A stretch of DNA of 64,000 nucleotides, from positions 8,184,001 through 8,248,000 of the forward strand of contig NZ_CP127295.1 of the NCBI RefSeq assembly GCF_030285665.1. The letters are read 5' to 3'. Shown here in pieces: positions 1-11,420 of the stretch (positions within the stretch are counted from its first letter, which is position 1; each line of letters starts with the position of its first letter). Origin of the DNA: Amycolatopsis mongoliensis (lineage in GTDB: Bacteria; Actinomycetota; Actinomycetes; Mycobacteriales; Pseudonocardiaceae). Both the position numbers and the translations under genes were made by a program. A model generated the notes under the pieces. The model was given only the letters and a program-made list of their open reading frames with translations. It made no database searches and was not told the origin of the DNA.

Positions 1-3000
1 CGTCGACCGCGCCTTCGAGGCGCATGATCAGCGGGACGTTGTAGGTGGCCGACGGGCCTTCGAGGTGGTGCAGGAACCACAGCCGCTGCTGCGCGCCGGA
101 CAGGGGTACGCGCGCGGGCCGGTCCATCGGGACCAGCTCGGGCCGCGCGGTCCCGGTACCGGCGCCGACGAGCGCGGCGAGGCCGGCCGCGGTGGGCGTC
201 TCGAACACCGACCGGACTTCCAGCTCGGCGTTCAGTGTCGTGCGGATGCGGGCGATCAGCCGGGTGGCCAGCAGCGAGTGGCCGCCGAGGGCGAAGAAGC
301 TGTCGTCCGGGCCGACCCGCGGCAGGCCGAGGACGTCGGCGAACAGCTCGCACAGCTGCCGTTCGACGGGCGTGCGCGGCTCGCGGTCGGACGTCGGCGC
401 GACAGGGTCGGGCGAAGGCAGGGCGCGGCGGTCGAGCTTGCCGTTGGCCGTTACCGGGAGCGCGTCGAGGACGACGATCGCCGAGGGCACCATGTGCTCC
501 GGCAGCCGCTCGGCGGCGAGGGTCCGCAGGTCCGCGGGGAGCGTGCTGATCCGGCGGAAGCGGCCGGGGTTGCCGGTGTAGGACAGCAGCGGGCCGGGCC
601 CCGGCCGGAAGGCACCGGCGGGATCGCCGGTCGTGAAGAGGACGTCGACCGAGCCGTCGCCGGCCGCGGACCAGGTGACCACTGTGTGGTAGCCGTGGGC
701 GTCACCGAATGCGTACCAGTCTTCGGGGTTCACCCCATCCGGTGCGGTGCGGCCGTTCGGAACGCCTGCGATCCGGCTCGGACCGGCGACCTCGTCCACA
801 GTGGAGAGATCGGTGCCCCACACGAGTGAGGGGACCTCGGGTGCCCCGGCCGAGCCGGGGCGCAGGACCACGTCGTAGCGGTACTGGGTCAGCTCGTTGA
901 CCGCCCGGCCGCGCTTGACCCGGATGTCCGCGGTGACCCCGTCGAGCCCGGCGAAGAATTCGGGCGCGACGAGGAGTTCCTTCTCCCGCAGGAGGTTCTG
1001 TTCGACGTCGCCCCCGCGCGCTTCGGCGACCGCCGCGTGGAAGGCGCTGACCTGGCGCAGGTCGCGGACGTCGCCGACGAACAGTGCCCCACCCGGCGCG
1101 AGGAGCTCGAGGGCCCTGCGCAGCACCTCCAGCAAGTACGTCCCGCTCGGGAAGTACTGGACGACGGAGTTGAGCACGATCGTGTCGAAGAACCCGGACG
1201 GCAGGCCCGTGACGTCGGCGGCGTCGCCGGTGCGCAGTTCGACGCGCCCGGCGAGCGCCGGATCCGCGGCAACCCGCTCGCCCAGCGAAGCGATGACCTC
1301 CGAGGAGAAGTCCGTGCCCCAGTACGTCTCGCAGTGCGGGGCCAGCTCGGTCAGCAGCAGACCGGTGCCGACACCGATCTCCAGCACCCGCTTCGGCTTC
1401 AGCGACCGGATCCGCGTGACGATCGCGTCCCGCCACTCCCGCATCTCCTCCCGCGGGATCGGCTGGCCGGTGTAGCTGGAGTTCCAGCCGGCGAACTCGT
1501 CCTCGGCCCCCGAGTACATCGAGTCGTACAGCTCGCGCCACTCGCCGACCTGCTCGGACTCCTCGTCCGGCGACGCGGCCGTGTCAGCGGGCACGACGTA
1601 CCCGACCAGACGGACGTCACCCGGCCGGTCCTCGCGGGCCACGACCACGGCGTGAGCGACGTCGTCGTGCGCGGCGAGCGTCGCGGCGATCTCGCCGGGC
1701 TCGACGCGGAAGCCGCGGATCTTGATCTGCTCGTCACCACGGCCGAGGAACTCGAGGACGCCGTCGGGGCGGAAGCGGGCGAGGTCGCCGGTGCGGTACA
1801 TCCGGGTGCCGGGCGCGCCGAACGGGTCGGCGACGAACCGCTCCGCGCTGAGCCCGGGGCGCCCGAGGTAGCCACGCGCCAGCTGGACGCCCGCGAGGTA
1901 CAGCTCGCCGGCGGTGCCGGGCGGCACCGGACGCAAAGCGGCGTCGAGGACGTAGGTCCGGGTGTTCCACACCGGACGTCCGATCGGGACGGACGTGTCC
2001 TCGGTGGACGTCCGCCACGAGGTGACGTCGACCGAGGCTTCGGTGGGGCCGTAGAGGTTGTGCAACTCGGCGTCCAGCACCTGAGCGAACTGGACGACGG
2101 CGTCGGCCGGGAGGGGTTCGCCGCTGCACAGGACCCGGCGCAGGGTCGTGCACTCCCCCAAGGCCGGCTCCTGCAGGAACACCTGGAGCATCGACGGGAC
2201 GAAGTGGACGGTCGTGACGCCGCGCTCGCGGATCAGCCGGGCGAGGTAGGCGGGGTCCTTGTGGCCGTCCGGCCGGGCGACGACCTCGGTGGCACCGGTG
2301 ATCAGCGGCCAGAGGAACTCCCAGACGGAGACGTCGAAGCTGGACGGCGTCTTCTGCAGGACGCGGTCGTCGCCGGTCAGGCCGTACTCGTCCTGCATCC
2401 ACAGCAGCCGGTTGACGATCCCCGCGTGCGGTACGACGACACCCTTGGGGCGGCCCGTCGAACCGGAGGTGTAGATGACGTACGCGGGGTTCTCCGGCCG
2501 GAGCACGACCTCGAGCGGAGCATCCGGAACTCCGTCGAGCAGCTCCGGGTCGTCCACGCGGACTGCGTGCGGCAGGTCATCGCCGGTCGCCAGCACCAGC
2601 GCCGGTGCGGCGTCCTCGATCATGAACGCGATGCGCTCGGCCGGGTAGCCCGGGTCCAGCGGCAGGTAGGCCGCGCCGGTCTTGAGCACCGCGAGGATGG
2701 CCGTGACCAGGTGCGTCGAGCGCGGCAGGGCCAAGGCGACGACGCGCTCGGGCCCGGCACCCCGCTCGGCGAGGACGCGGGCGAGGCGGTTCGAGACGGC
2801 GTCCAGCTCGGAGTAGGTCAGCTCTTCGTCCTCGAAGACGAGCGCTGTCGTGTCCGGGGTCCGCGCGACCTGGGCGGCGAACAGCTCGGGCACGGTCACC
2901 GCAGGGACATCCTCGACGGCTCCCGACCAGACCCCGGGCAGGGCGTCGCGTTCCGCCGGGGTGAGGACGTCGAGGCTGCCGAGCCGGCGGTCCGGGGCCG

Positions 3001-6000
3001 AGACGACCTGGCGCAGCAGGACTTCGAGGCGGTCGAGCAGGCCGGTCACGGTGGCGTGGTCGAACACCTCGGCGTTGAACTCGGCCTGACCGTGGATGCC
3101 GTCGGCGCGCTCGGTGAGGGAGACCCAGAGGTCGAACTTGGCCGTGCCGGTGCCGACGGGCCGCTCGGTGACGGTGAGCCCGGGCAGCTCGACGCCGGCG
3201 CCGGGGGTGTTCTGCCAGGCGAGCATCGTCTGGAACAGCGGGTGGTGCGCCAGCGACCGCGCCGGGTTCAACGCTTCGACCAGCCGCTCGAACGGGACGT
3301 CTTGGTGGGCGTAGGCGTCGAGGCTCCGCTCACGGACCCGGGCCACGAGGTCGCGGAACGACGGGTCGCCGCCGGTGTCGACGCGCAGCACCAGCGTGTT
3401 GACGAAGAAGCCGACGAGGTCGTCCAGGGCCGGGTCGGTCCGGCCGGCGATCGGGGTGCCGATCGGGATGTCGGTGCCGCCGCCGAGCCGGGACAGCAGG
3501 GCGGTCAGGCCGGCGTGCACGACCATGAACGGGCTCGCGCCGCACGCCCGCGCCAGGTCGGCCAGCCCGGCCTGCAGGCCGGAGTCCCAGGCGAAGGTGA
3601 AGAACTCGCCGCGGTAGGCCGACACCGCCGGGTGCGGCCGGTCGAGCGGCAGCGGGATCCGCTCGGGCAGGCCGTCGAGGGCCGTGCGCCAGTAGTCGAG
3701 CTGGGCGGTCTCTTCGGCGGCGAGGAGTTCTCGCTGCCAGAGCGTGTAGTCCGCGTACTGCACCGGAAGCGGCGTCCACTGCGGAGCTTCCCCACGGAGC
3801 CGGGCGCGGTAGGCCGTCGCGATGTCCCGCCAGAGCGGGGCCAGCGACCAGCCGTCGGCGGCGATGTGGTGCACGACGAGGACGAGGACGTGCCGCCGCG
3901 GGTCGACGGTCAGCAGGGCGGCCCGCACCGGCACCCCGGCGCCGAGGTCGAACACCCCGCGGACGAGCGCGTCCACTTCGGAGTCCACTTCGGACTCCGG
4001 CACCGCGCGGACGGTCAGCTCCACCTCGGGTTCGGCGAGCACCTGCTGGTACGGCACGCCGTCGGCGGTCGGGAACACCGTCCGCAGCGCTTCGTGCCGG
4101 TCGAGGACGTCGTGCAGCGCCACCCGCAGCGCCTCGACGTCCAGCTCGCCCGCGAGCCGCATGACGAGCGGGACGTTGTAGGTCGCCGACCCGCCTTCCA
4201 GGCCGTGCAGGAACCAGAGCCGCTGCTGCGCGAACGACAGCGGCAGCCGTTCCGGCCGCTCGGTGACCCGGGTGAGCGGGCGCCGTTCGGTGCCGGCCAC
4301 CGCACCGGCCAGCAGGTCCGCCAGCGCGGCCGGGGTCGGCGCGTCGAACACCGCCCGCACCGGCACCTCGGCGCCGACCGCCGCGCGGATGCGCTGGATC
4401 AGCCGCGTCGCCAGCAGCGAATGCCCACCGAGGGCGAAGAAGTCGTCGTCCGGCCCGGCCTGCGGCACGCCGAGGACGTCGGCGAACATCTCGCACAGGA
4501 GCTGCTCGACGGGAGTGCGCGGCGCGCGGCCCGGCCCGGCGGCGAACCGCTCCGGGCTCGGGAGGGCCTTGCGGTCGAGCTTGCCCGAGGCGAGGACCGG
4601 CAGCTTGTCCAGCACGACGAACGCCGAGGGCACCATGTACCGCGGCAGCCGGTCCCGCACGTGCGCGCGCAGCGACGCCACCAGCGCGCCGGTCTCCCGC
4701 CGGGCCGCCGGGTTGTTCGCGTACGACGCGGGCGTGCCCGCCTGGGTCCGCACCGGGCGGTACGCCGCGGGGCCGTCCTCCCCCCTCGAGAAGACGGCCT
4801 CGAGCGCACCGCCCTCGGCGGCCCAGGTCACCGCCACCCGGTACCCGGCCCGCTCGCCGAGCCGGTGCAGCGCTTCGGCATCGACGCCGTCGCGGCGATC
4901 GAGCGCCGCCAGTGCCGCCTCGGCGTCCCCCTGATCCAGGGCGCGCACCGCCGCGAGTTCCCCGGTCAGGCGCGCGTCCGGGATCCCGGTCACCCGCAGC
5001 CTGCCCGGCGTCTCGGCGGCCAGGAACCGTTCCACCGCACCGAGATCGCCGTACGCGACCACCTGCTCTTCGACCGGCTCCGGTTTCGGCGCCTTCCGCA
5101 GGACGACTTCGTAGCGGTGCCGGGTCAGCTCGTTGTGCGCGCTGCCGCGCTTGACCCAGACGTCTACGTCGTCGAAGCCGTCCAGGCCGCGGGCCAGGGC
5201 CGGGAAGAAGTCGGGGTCGAGCACCAGCTCGCCCTCGCGCGCGATCGCCTGGTCGACCGCCGCGACGTCGGCCCGGCCGTGCCGCAGCTCGACCGCGGTG
5301 CGGAAGGCACGCAGCGACCGGAGGTTGCGGATGTCGCCGAGGAAGATGGTGCCGCCGGGCCGCACGAGGCCGGCCGCGGTCCGGACGACCTCGGCGAGGT
5401 AGTCCGCGCTCGGGAAGTACTGCGCGACCGAGTTGACGATCACGGTGTCGAACGGCTCGGCCGGCAGCTCGCCGAGGTCGTGTGCGGGGCGGGCGGCGAG
5501 GTGCACCCGGTCGGCGAAGGGCATCGCGGTGACCTCGCGCCGGACGTTCTCGATCGCGCTCTCGGACAGGTCGACGCCCCAGTACGTCTCGGCGTCCGGC
5601 GCGATTCGCGAGAGGATGAGCCCGCTTCCGACGCCGATTTCCAGCACCCGCTTCGGCGCGAGCGAACGGATCCGCTCGATCGTCGCGGCGTGCCACTCCC
5701 GCATCTCCGCCAGGGAGATCTCGGACCCGTCGTAGCTGGAGTTCCAGCCCGCGAAGTTCTCCTCGATGCCGGTCGAACCGGCGAGCATCTCCTCGTGGAC
5801 GACGTGCCACTCCTCGACGTGCCCCTGCTCGGCCGCCTGGTCGCGGTCGGGCACCGGCACGGCGTAGGCGATGAGCTGCCCGTCCTGGGCGACGACGACC
5901 GACTGGGCGACGCGCGGGTGCTCGGCGAGCACCGACTCGATCTCGCCGAGTTCGATGCGGTAGCCGCGGATCTTGACCTGGTCGTCCGCCCGGCCCAGGA

Positions 6001-7807
6001 ACACCAGCCGGCCGTCCGGCAGCCACTTCACCAGGTCACCGGTGCGGTAAAGCCGGCCACCCGAACCGAACGGGTCGGCCACGAACCGCTCCGCCGTCAG
6101 CCCCGGCCGCCCGAGGTAGCCGCGCGCCAGGCCGGACCCGGCGAGGTACAGCTCGCCGGCGACGCCGACCGGAACCGGCGCGAGGGACGCGTCGAGCACG
6201 TACGCGCGGGTGCCGGGATCCGGCACGCCGATCGGCACGGCCGAGCCGGGCGCGATCTCCGGGTCGCACAGCCCGAGCGTCGAGTTGGTGGTGGCCTCGG
6301 TCGGGCCGTAGGCGTTGAACATCCGCCGCCCCGGCGCCCACCGCCGCACCAGCTCCGGCGACACCCGCTCGGTCCCGGCCAGCAGCACGCTGTCGCGCGG
6401 CAGGTCGTAGTCGTCGGGGAACTCGGCGAGCAGCGCGGGCGGCAGGATCATGAAGTCGACGCCCTTGGCGTGGGCGTAGTCGGCCAGCTCCGGGCCGGGC
6501 ACGCGCCGCTCGGCGGGCACGATCACCAGGCGCCCGCCCGAAAGCAGGCCGAGGCACAGGTCCCAGAACGCGACGTCGAAACTCGGCGACGCGAACTGCA
6601 GGACACGGCTGTGCGGGCCCACCCCGAAGCGTTCCGACTGCGTCGCGACGAGCTTCGCGACGCCGGCGTGGGACACCACGACGCCCTTGGGCCGCCCGGT
6701 GGAGCCGGACGTGTAGATGACGTAGGCGGCGTTGGCCGGGACGATCGCCGCGGCCGGGTCCGTGTCCGGCTCCGCGCCGAGGTCGAGTTCGTCGAGGAGC
6801 AGGACGTCGCCGTCGAAGCGGCCGGCGAGGTCGTTCGTGGTCAGCACGCACACCGGGCGGGCGTCGGTGACCATGAACGCGATCCGCCCGGCCGGGTAGT
6901 CCGGGTCCAGCGGCAGGTAGGCGGCGCCGGCCTTGAGCACGGCGAGCTCGGCCACGATCATCTCGACCGACCGGGGCACGGCGAGCGCGACCACCCGTTC
7001 CGGCCCGGCGCCGCGTCCGATGAGGACGTGCGCGAGCCGGTTCGCACGCGCGTCCAGCTCGGCGTAGGTCAGTTCCTCGTCCTCGAAGACGAGCGCGACG
7101 GCGTCCGGTGCCTCCCGGACGCGGGCGGCGAACAGCTCCGGCAGGGTCGACAGCGGCGTGTCGAGGCCGGTGGCGTTCCACTCTTCGAGGATCCGGTGCA
7201 GTTCCGGCTCCGGCAACAGGTCCAGGCGTTCCACCGGCCACTGTGGACGGGTCAGCGCGGCGGCCAGGAGGTGGTCGAGGTGCCCGAGCATGCGGTCCAC
7301 CGTGGACTCGTCGAGGACGTCGGCGCGGTAGTCGGCGACGAGCGAGTCGCCGTCGGGGATCAGGTTCAGGTCGAGCGGCAGATCCGTCTCGGCGCCGAAG
7401 CCGACGTTGACGAGCACCGATCCCCCGCGACCGGGCTCGGGCGCGACCTCCGCGACCAAGTCGCCGAAGGGAACCTGGTGGGCCAGCGCGTCTTCCCGCG
7501 CTTCGCGCACGCGCGCGACGACGTCCGCGAATCCGGGCGAGCCACCGAGATCGACCCGCAGCGGCACCAGCGAGCCGATGCCGAGCACGAGGTCGACGGT
7601 TCCCGCGTACCGGGACAGCAGGACCGTGAAGGCCGCGAGGAGCGTCAGTTCGTCGGCCGCCGGAAGGGGGCGGCTCAGCCGACCCGGGACGGGCTCCGAG
7701 GAGTACGTCCGGTCGACCGGCAGCGGGAGCTCCTTCGGCGCCGAGGCGAGGCGGTCACGCCAGAATCCGAGCTCCGCCACCTGCTGCACAGCGTCAACGT
7801 TGCTCAC
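1..7807 (-). CDS. Siderophore non-ribosomal peptide synthetase, C-terminus cut by window
   Basis: One uninterrupted reading frame of about 2,600 codons runs off the window start. The order seen is: a C-terminal half of a condensation domain (residues about 1-220, no HHxxxDG); A1 (TSGSTG near 363) with an N-methyltransferase inserted (LEIGVGSG near 720); PCP1 (GGHSLLA near 1126); a full C domain (HHIAADG near 1312); A2 (TSGSTG near 1779) with a second methyltransferase (LEIGVGTG near 2138); PCP2 (near 2508); and the start of another C domain. The A2 pocket, aligned by eye to EntF, reads D-V-W-H-L-S-L-V-D-K, a serine-type code. The A1 code was not recognised. The GTG start at 7807 follows an iron-box region and the product is divergent from a siderophore transporter. 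With the nearby hydroxylase and formyltransferase it should make a hydroxamate peptide siderophore with N-methylated residues. The peptide itself is inference. Confidence 0.93.
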   Translation of the reverse strand, partial: MSNVDAVQQVAELGFWRDRLASAPKELPLPVDRTYSSEPVPGRLSRPLPAADELTLLAAFTVLLSRYAGTVDLVLGIGSLVPLRVDLGGSPGFADVVARVREAREDALAHQVPFGDLVAEVAPEPGRGGSVLVNVGFGAETDLPLDLNLIPDGDSLVADYRADVLDESTVDRMLGHLDHLLAAALTRPQWPVERLDLLPEPELHRILEEWNATGLDTPLSTLPELFAARVREAPDAVALVFEDEELTYAELDARANRLAHVLIGRGAGPERVVALAVPRSVEMIVAELAVLKAGAAYLPLDPDYPAGRIAFMVTDARPVCVLTTNDLAGRFDGDVLLLDELDLGAEPDTDPAAAIVPANAAYVIYTSGSTGRPKGVVVSHAGVAKLVATQSERFGVGPHSRVLQFASPSFDVAFWDLCLGLLSGGRLVIVPAERRVPGPELADYAHAKGVDFMILPPALLAEFPDDYDLPRDSVLLAGTERVSPELVRRWAPGRRMFNAYGPTEATTNSTLGLCDPEIAPGSAVPIGVPDPGTRAYVLDASLAPVPVGVAGELYLAGSGLARGYLGRPGLTAERFVADPFGSGGRLYRTGDLVKWLPDGRLVFLGRADDQVKIRGYRIELGEIESVLAEHPRVAQSVVVAQDGQLIAYAVPVPDRDQAAEQGHVEEWHVVHEEMLAGSTGIEENFAGWNSSYDGSEISLAEMREWHAATIERIRSLAPKRVLEIGVGSGLILSRIAPDAETYWGVDLSESAIENVRREVTAMPFADRVHLAARPAHDLGELPAEPFDTVIVNSVAQYFPSADYLAEVVRTAAGLVRPGGTIFLGDIRNLRSLRAFRTAVELRHGRADVAAVDQAIAREGELVLDPDFFPALARGLDGFDDVDVWVKRGSAHNELTRHRYEVVLRKAPKPEPVEEQVVAYGDLGAVERFLAAETPGRLRVTGIPDARLTGELAAVRALDQGDAEAALAALDRRDGVDAEALHRLGERAGYRVAVTWAAEGGALEAVFSRGEDGPAAYRPVRTQAGTPASYANNPAARRETGALVASLRAHVRDRLPRYMVPSAFVVLDKLPVLASGKLDRKALPSPERFAAGPGRAPRTPVEQLLCEMFADVLGVPQAGPDDDFFALGGHSLLATRLIQRIRAAVGAEVPVRAVFDAPTPAALADLLAGAVAGTERRPLTRVTERPERLPLSFAQQRLWFLHGLEGGSATYNVPLVMRLAGELDVEALRVALHDVLDRHEALRTVFPTADGVPYQQVLAEPEVELTVRAVPESEVDSEVDALVRGVFDLGAGVPVRAALLTVDPRRHVLVLVVHHIAADGWSLAPLWRDIATAYRARLRGEAPQWTPLPVQYADYTLWQRELLAAEETAQLDYWRTALDGLPERIPLPLDRPHPAVSAYRGEFFTFAWDSGLQAGLADLARACGASPFMVVHAGLTALLSRLGGGTDIPIGTPIAGRTDPALDDLVGFFVNTLVLRVDTGGDPSFRDLVARVRERSLDAYAHQDVPFERLVEALNPARSLAHHPLFQTMLAWQNTPGAGVELPGLTVTERPVGTGTAKFDLWVSLTERADGIHGQAEFNAEVFDHATVTGLLDRLEVLLRQVVSAPDRRLGSLDVLTPAERDALPGVWSGAVEDVPAVTVPELFAAQVARTPDTTALVFEDEELTYSELDAVSNRLARVLAERGAGPERVVALALPRSTHLVTAILAVLKTGAAYLPLDPGYPAERIAFMIEDAAPALVLATGDDLPHAVRVDDPELLDGVPDAPLEVVLRPENPAYVIYTSGSTGRPKGVVVPHAGIVNRLLWMQDEYGLTGDDRVLQKTPSSFDVSVWEFLWPLITGATEVVARPDGHKDPAYLARLIRERGVTTVHFVPSMLQVFLQEPALGECTTLRRVLCSGEPLPADAVVQFAQVLDAELHNLYGPTEASVDVTSWRTSTEDTSVPIGRPVWNTRTYVLDAALRPVPPGTAGELYLAGVQLARGYLGRPGLSAERFVADPFGAPGTRMYRTGDLARFRPDGVLEFLGRGDEQIKIRGFRVEPGEIAATLAAHDDVAHAVVVAREDRPGDVRLVGYVVPADTAASPDEESEQVGEWRELYDSMYSGAEDEFAGWNSSYTGQPIPREEMREWRDAIVTRIRSLKPKRVLEIGVGTGLLLTELAPHCETYWGTDFSSEVIASLGERVAADPALAGRVELRTGDAADVTGLPSGFFDTIVLNSVVQYFPSGTYLLEVLRRALELLAPGGALFVGDVRDLRQVSAFHAAVAEARGGDVEQNLLREKELLVAPEFFAGLDGVTADIRVKRGRAVNELTQYRYDVVLRPGSAGAPEVPSLVWGTDLSTVDEVAGPSRIAGVPNGRTAPDGVNPEDWYAFGDAHGYHTVVTWSAAGDGSVDVLFTTGDPAGAFRPGPGPLLSYTGNPGRFRRISTLPADLRTLAAERLPEHMVPSAIVVLDALPVTANGKLDRRALPSPDPVAPTSDREPRTPVERQLCELFADVLGLPRVGPDDSFFALGGHSLLATRLIARIRTTLNAELEVRSVFETPTAAGLAALVGAGTGTARPELVPMDRPARVPLSGAQQRLWFLHHLEGPSATYNVPLIMRLEGAVD

Positions 7808-7856
7808 CGGTAGACCAGCCTCCCGCTGCTCACGGCGCCCCGATCGGGGCGCGAAC

Positions 7857-7875
7857 TTAGGTGACCCTAACAAAC
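7857..7875 (-). promoter_or_regulatory. Iron box (DmdR/IdeR-like) for the NRPS
   Basis: TTAGGTGACCCTAACAAAC matches the palindromic iron-box consensus TTAGGTTAGGCTAACCTAA at 13 of 19 positions by eye. It lies about 50 bases upstream of the NRPS start in the divergent promoter region. Iron-dependent repression by a DmdR1/IdeR-type protein is the expected function. Confidence 0.7.
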
Positions 7876-7901
7876 GGATGGTAAGGATGCACTCCTGTAC
7901 C

Positions 7902-7920
7902 ATCGGTTAGCCTTACCTAA
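7902..7920 (+). promoter_or_regulatory. Iron box (DmdR/IdeR-like) for the siderophore transporter
   Basis: ATCGGTTAGCCTTACCTAA matches the iron-box consensus at 15 of 19 positions. It ends about 24 bases before the first permease start, so it probably controls the transporter operon while the partner box at 7857 serves the NRPS. Confidence 0.78.
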
Positions 7921-7943
7921 AATGAGTACCAGTCGGAGGTGCG

Positions 7944-8981
7944 GTGCGAACAGACCCCGGAGGGATCGCTCTCACGCGACGCCCGCCACACACGGGCCGC
8001 GCACTCGGCCTCCTGGCCGCCCTCGGTGTCCTCGTCCTCCTGTGCCTGCTGAGCATCTGGCTGGGGTCCAAGGAGATCTCGTTCGACGCCGTCTGGCAGG
8101 TGCTGTGGCACGACGACGGGTCCGCGGACGCGGTGATCATCCACAGCGTCCGGATGCCGCGGACACTGCTCGCGGTCCTGGTCGGCGCCGGGCTGGGGCT
8201 CGCCGGCACCGTGATGCAGGCGCTGACCCGCAACCCCCTGGCCGACCCGGGCCTGCTCGGCGTCAGCGCCGGGGCGGCGTTCGCGATCGTGTTCTCGATC
8301 ACCGTGCTGGGGATCAGCTCGCTCTACGGCTACGTCTGGTTCGCCTTCGCCGGGGCGCTCGCCGCGACGGCCGTCGTCTACTACCTGGGCACGCGCGGGC
8401 GGGCCGGGTCGAGCCCGGTCAAGCTCGCGCTCGCCGGCGCCGCCGTCACCGCCCTGCTCTCGTCATTCACGAGCGCGATGGTGCTGTCGGACCCGGTGGC
8501 GCTCAACCGCTACCGCTTCTGGTCCGCCGGCTCCCTTTCCGGGGTGGACGCGAACGCACTGCTGCAGGTGCTGCCGTTCCTCGTCGCCGGCGTGGTGCTG
8601 GCGATCGCGAGCGGCCCCGCGCTGAACAGCCTCGCCCTCGGCGACGACGTCGCGATCGCGCTCGGCCGGAAGCTCGGCCCGCTGCGGTTGCGCGGCGCAC
8701 TGGCGATCACGTTGCTGACCGGTGCCGCCGTCGCCGTCGCCGGGCCGATCGTGTTCCTCGGCCTGATCGTCCCGCACGCGGTGCGGTTCGTGCTCGGCCC
8801 GGACCACCGCTGGCTGCTGCCCTACACCGCAGTCCTCGCGCCGTGCCTGCTGCTCGCCGCCGACATCGTGGGCCGGATCATGGCGCGGCCGAGCGAAATC
8901 CGCGCGGGCGTGATCGTCGCGTTCCTCGGCGCGCCGTTCTTCATCTACCTGGTCCGCCGCCGCAAGCTCGTGGAGTCCTGA
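7944..8981 (+). CDS. FecCD-family iron-siderophore ABC permease (first subunit)
   Basis: A 345-residue hydrophobic protein with about nine membrane segments. It has the FecCD hallmark GLAGTVMQALTRNPLADP near residues 85-102 and a conserved GLIVPHAVR stretch near the C-terminus. It forms the membrane channel of a ferric-siderophore importer with the next permease. The chosen GTG follows GGAGGT but the spacing is tight, so a start a few codons away is possible. It is followed after one base by the second permease, and the three transporter genes form an operon behind an iron box. No substrate-binding protein gene is visible in this window. Confidence 0.93.
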   Translation: MRTDPGGIALTRRPPHTGRALGLLAALGVLVLLCLLSIWLGSKEISFDAVWQVLWHDDGSADAVIIHSVRMPRTLLAVLVGAGLGLAGTVMQALTRNPLADPGLLGVSAGAAFAIVFSITVLGISSLYGYVWFAFAGALAATAVVYYLGTRGRAGSSPVKLALAGAAVTALLSSFTSAMVLSDPVALNRYRFWSAGSLSGVDANALLQVLPFLVAGVVLAIASGPALNSLALGDDVAIALGRKLGPLRLRGALAITLLTGAAVAVAGPIVFLGLIVPHAVRFVLGPDHRWLLPYTAVLAPCLLLAADIVGRIMARPSEIRAGVIVAFLGAPFFIYLVRRRKLVES

Positions 8982-8982
8982 G

Positions 8983-10035
8983 GTGAGCCTGCTGCAGATC
9001 CGCAGTGACCGGGTCACCTTTCGCGCCGGCGCGGTGTCCGGCCGGGTCCGGCCGCGGCTGCTGCTCGTCTCGGCCGTCCTCGCGGTGCTCGTGTTCGTGC
9101 TGTTCTGCGTGGGCATGACGATCGGCGACGTCCCGATGACCGTGTCCGACGTGCTGTCCGGCCTGTTCGGCGGGAGCGACAGCGGGACCGGCTACATCGT
9201 GCAGGAGCTGCGACTGCCCCGGGCGCTCACCGGGCTGCTGGCCGGCTTCGCGTTCGGCGCGTCCGGCGCGGTGTTCCAGACGATCACCCGCAACCCGCTG
9301 GCCAGCCCGGACATGATCGGCATCAACGCGGGCGCGGCGACGGCCGTGGTCGCCGGGATCGCGTTCGGCTTCGGCGGCGGCCTCGGCACCACCACGCTCG
9401 GCCTCCTCGGCGGTCTGTGCACGGCGCTGCTGGTGTACGCGCTGGCGTGGCGGCGCGGCACCACCGGGTACCGGATCCTGCTGGTGGGCATCGGGATCTT
9501 CGCGATGTGCACCAGCCTCACCGACTACCTGCTCAGCAAGGCGCAGATCACCGAGGCGCAGGCGTCGATCGGCTGGCTGGTCGGCAACCTCGCCAACCGC
9601 GGCTGGGAGCACGTCGTGCCGCTGTTCGCCGCACTCGTCGTGCTGTTCCCCTTGGTGCTGGCGCTGTCCCGGTGGATGGGCACGCTGCTGCTCGGCGACG
9701 ACGTGGCCGCCGGGCTCGGCACGCCGGTGCAGCCGGTCCGCCTGGGCCTGCTGCTGGCCGGCGCCGGGCTGGTGGCGTTCGCGACGGCGTCGGCGGGCCC
9801 GATCTCGTTCGTCGCGCTGACCGCGCCGCAGATCGCGCAACGCCTCGCCCGGCTGTCGTCGCCGCCGATCACGGCGTCCGCGCTCACCGGCGCGGTCGTG
9901 GTGCTGGGCAGCGACATCATCGCGCGCGAGATCACCGCGTCGGCGCTGCCGGTCGGCATCGTGACCGGCGTGCTCGGCGCCCCGCTGCTGCTTTGGCTGC
10001 TGGCCAGGGCCAACCGATCCGGTTCCGGAGGCTGA
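8983..10035 (+). CDS. FecCD-family iron-siderophore ABC permease (second subunit)
   Basis: A 350-residue polytopic membrane protein. It carries the family motif [19 protein letters not shown] near residues 90-108 and the late motif [14 protein letters not shown]. It pairs with the preceding permease to form the heterodimeric channel. The GTG start lies one base after the previous stop, which suggests translational coupling. The next gene, the ATPase, starts two bases after this stop. Confidence 0.93.
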   Translation: MSLLQIRSDRVTFRAGAVSGRVRPRLLLVSAVLAVLVFVLFCVGMTIGDVPMTVSDVLSGLFGGSDSGTGYIVQELRLPRALTGLLAGFAFGASGAVFQTITRNPLASPDMIGINAGAATAVVAGIAFGFGGGLGTTTLGLLGGLCTALLVYALAWRRGTTGYRILLVGIGIFAMCTSLTDYLLSKAQITEAQASIGWLVGNLANRGWEHVVPLFAALVVLFPLVLALSRWMGTLLLGDDVAAGLGTPVQPVRLGLLLAGAGLVAFATASAGPISFVALTAPQIAQRLARLSSPPITASALTGAVVVLGSDIIAREITASALPVGIVTGVLGAPLLLWLLARANRSGSGG

Positions 10036-10036
10036 C

Positions 10037-10846
10037 ATGAAAACCGCACCGGCTCTCAGAGTGCAGGACCTCCGCGTCGCCTACGACGACCGGGTCGTCA
10101 TCGACGGCCTCGACCTCGACATCCCGCCGGGGCAGATCACCGCGATCGTCGGGCCGAACGCGTGCGGGAAGTCGACGCTGCTGCGCACGCTCGCCCGGCT
10201 GCTGACGCCGAAGTCCGGCGGGGTGTACCTCGACGGCCGTTCGATCCACGACCTGCCGACCCGCCAGGTCGCCCAGCGGCTCGGGATCCTGCCGCAGTCG
10301 CCGGTGGCGCCCGAGGGCATGACGGTGGCGGACCTCGTCGGCCGCGGCCGCGCCCCGCACCAGAGCTGGTGGCGGCAGTGGTCCACATCGGACGAAGGCG
10401 CGGTCGCGTCGGCGCTGGAGGCCACCCGGATGACCGACCTGGCCGACCGCCCGGTGGACGAGCTCTCGGGCGGCCAGCGGCAACGCGCGTGGATCGCGAT
10501 GGCGGTCGCGCAGGAAACGCCGGTGCTGCTGCTGGACGAGCCCACGACGTACCTCGACCTGGCCCACCAGATCGACGTGCTCGACCTGGTGGTCGACCTC
10601 AACCGCGACGTGGGCCGGACGGTGGTCATGGTGCTGCACGACCTGCCGCAGGCCTGCCGCTACGCCGACCACGTGATCGCGATGAAGTCCGGGCGGATCG
10701 TGGCGTCGGGCAAGCCGGTGGAGGTGATCACGGAGGAACTGGTGGAGGAGGTCTTCGACGTCCGCTGCCAGGTGACCCCGGACCCGGTGAGCGGAACGCC
10801 GATGGTGATCCCGATCAGCCGCCACCACCCGGCACCGGTCGACTAG
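10037..10846 (+). CDS. Iron-siderophore ABC transporter ATP-binding protein (FepC/FecE type)
   Basis: A 269-residue ABC ATPase. Walker A reads GPNACGKST near residue 40, the signature [14 protein letters not shown] near 140, Walker [14 protein letters not shown] near 160, and the H-loop VLHDLPQA near 200. The close family is FepC/FecE/FhuC, which energises ferric-siderophore import. It is the third gene of the iron-controlled transporter operon, with 1-2 base gaps between genes. Confidence 0.95.
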   Translation: MKTAPALRVQDLRVAYDDRVVIDGLDLDIPPGQITAIVGPNACGKSTLLRTLARLLTPKSGGVYLDGRSIHDLPTRQVAQRLGILPQSPVAPEGMTVADLVGRGRAPHQSWWRQWSTSDEGAVASALEATRMTDLADRPVDELSGGQRQRAWIAMAVAQETPVLLLDEPTTYLDLAHQIDVLDLVVDLNRDVGRTVVMVLHDLPQACRYADHVIAMKSGRIVASGKPVEVITEELVEEVFDVRCQVTPDPVSGTPMVIPISRHHPAPVD

Positions 10847-10934
10847 CGCTATCCTGGGCTCGGCCCGCCTCGGCTCTGGACCGTGTTCCCCGAGGATCGT
10901 CCGGCCGTCTCCCACTCCCAGGAAGCTGACACCC

Positions 10935-11420
10935 ATGTTCGTGCTGCCCGAAATCACCACCGGACCCGAGCGTCTCCTGCTGGAGGCGATGATGGACCGC
11001 CAGCGCCGCGCGGTCGCCGACACCGCACGCGGGCTGTCCGAGACCGACGTCCGGCGGCGCCTGGTCGCGTCGCTGACCACGCCGATCGGTCTCGTCAAGC
11101 ACGCCGCGATGGCCGAACGCCGCTGGTTCCAGGGCCTCCTGCTCGGCCTCGACGAGTCCGAGTGCGACGGGCCCACGACCCCGGGCGACGCCAGTTTCGT
11201 CGTCGCCGACGACGAGACCCTCGACGACGTGATCGCCGAGTTCGAGCGGGCGAGCACGCGCTCACGCGAGATCGCGGCCCGCTTCCAGCTCGACGACACC
11301 TGGACGCACGACGTCCTCGGCGAGGTCAATCTCCGGTTCGTCTACCTGCTCCTGATCGAGGACTTCGCCCGGCACGCCGGGCACGGCGACATCCTCCGGG
11401 AGCAGCTCACCGCGCACTGA
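10935..11420 (+). CDS. DinB-like / DUF664 family protein
   Basis: A 161-residue, mostly helical protein with spaced histidines (LVKHAAMAER near residue 55; DFARHAGHGDIL near the C-terminus). This is the pattern of the DinB/DUF664 four-helix metal-binding fold, whose relatives include mycothiol- or bacillithiol-dependent transferases. It starts 88 bases after the transporter ATPase and overlaps the convergent monooxygenase gene by 14 bases. No role in siderophore biosynthesis is evident from sequence; its presence between siderophore genes may be coincidental. ATG start at 10935 is preceded by AGGAAG. Confidence 0.78.
   Translation: MFVLPEITTGPERLLLEAMMDRQRRAVADTARGLSETDVRRRLVASLTTPIGLVKHAAMAERRWFQGLLLGLDESECDGPTTPGDASFVVADDETLDDVIAEFERASTRSREIAARFQLDDTWTHDVLGEVNLRFVYLLLIEDFARHAGHGDILREQLTAH

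Noticed and set aside
3330..6026. Long minus-strand frame inside the NRPS
   Set aside because: It is out of frame with the NRPS motifs and its Arg/Pro/Ala-rich translation has no domain features.
1037..7813. Very long plus-strand open frame (over 2,200 codons)
   Set aside because: It is antisense to the NRPS. The minus strand shows ordered C, A, MT and PCP motifs in one frame, and the plus-strand translation is low-complexity Arg/Gly/Val-rich sequence caused by GC bias.
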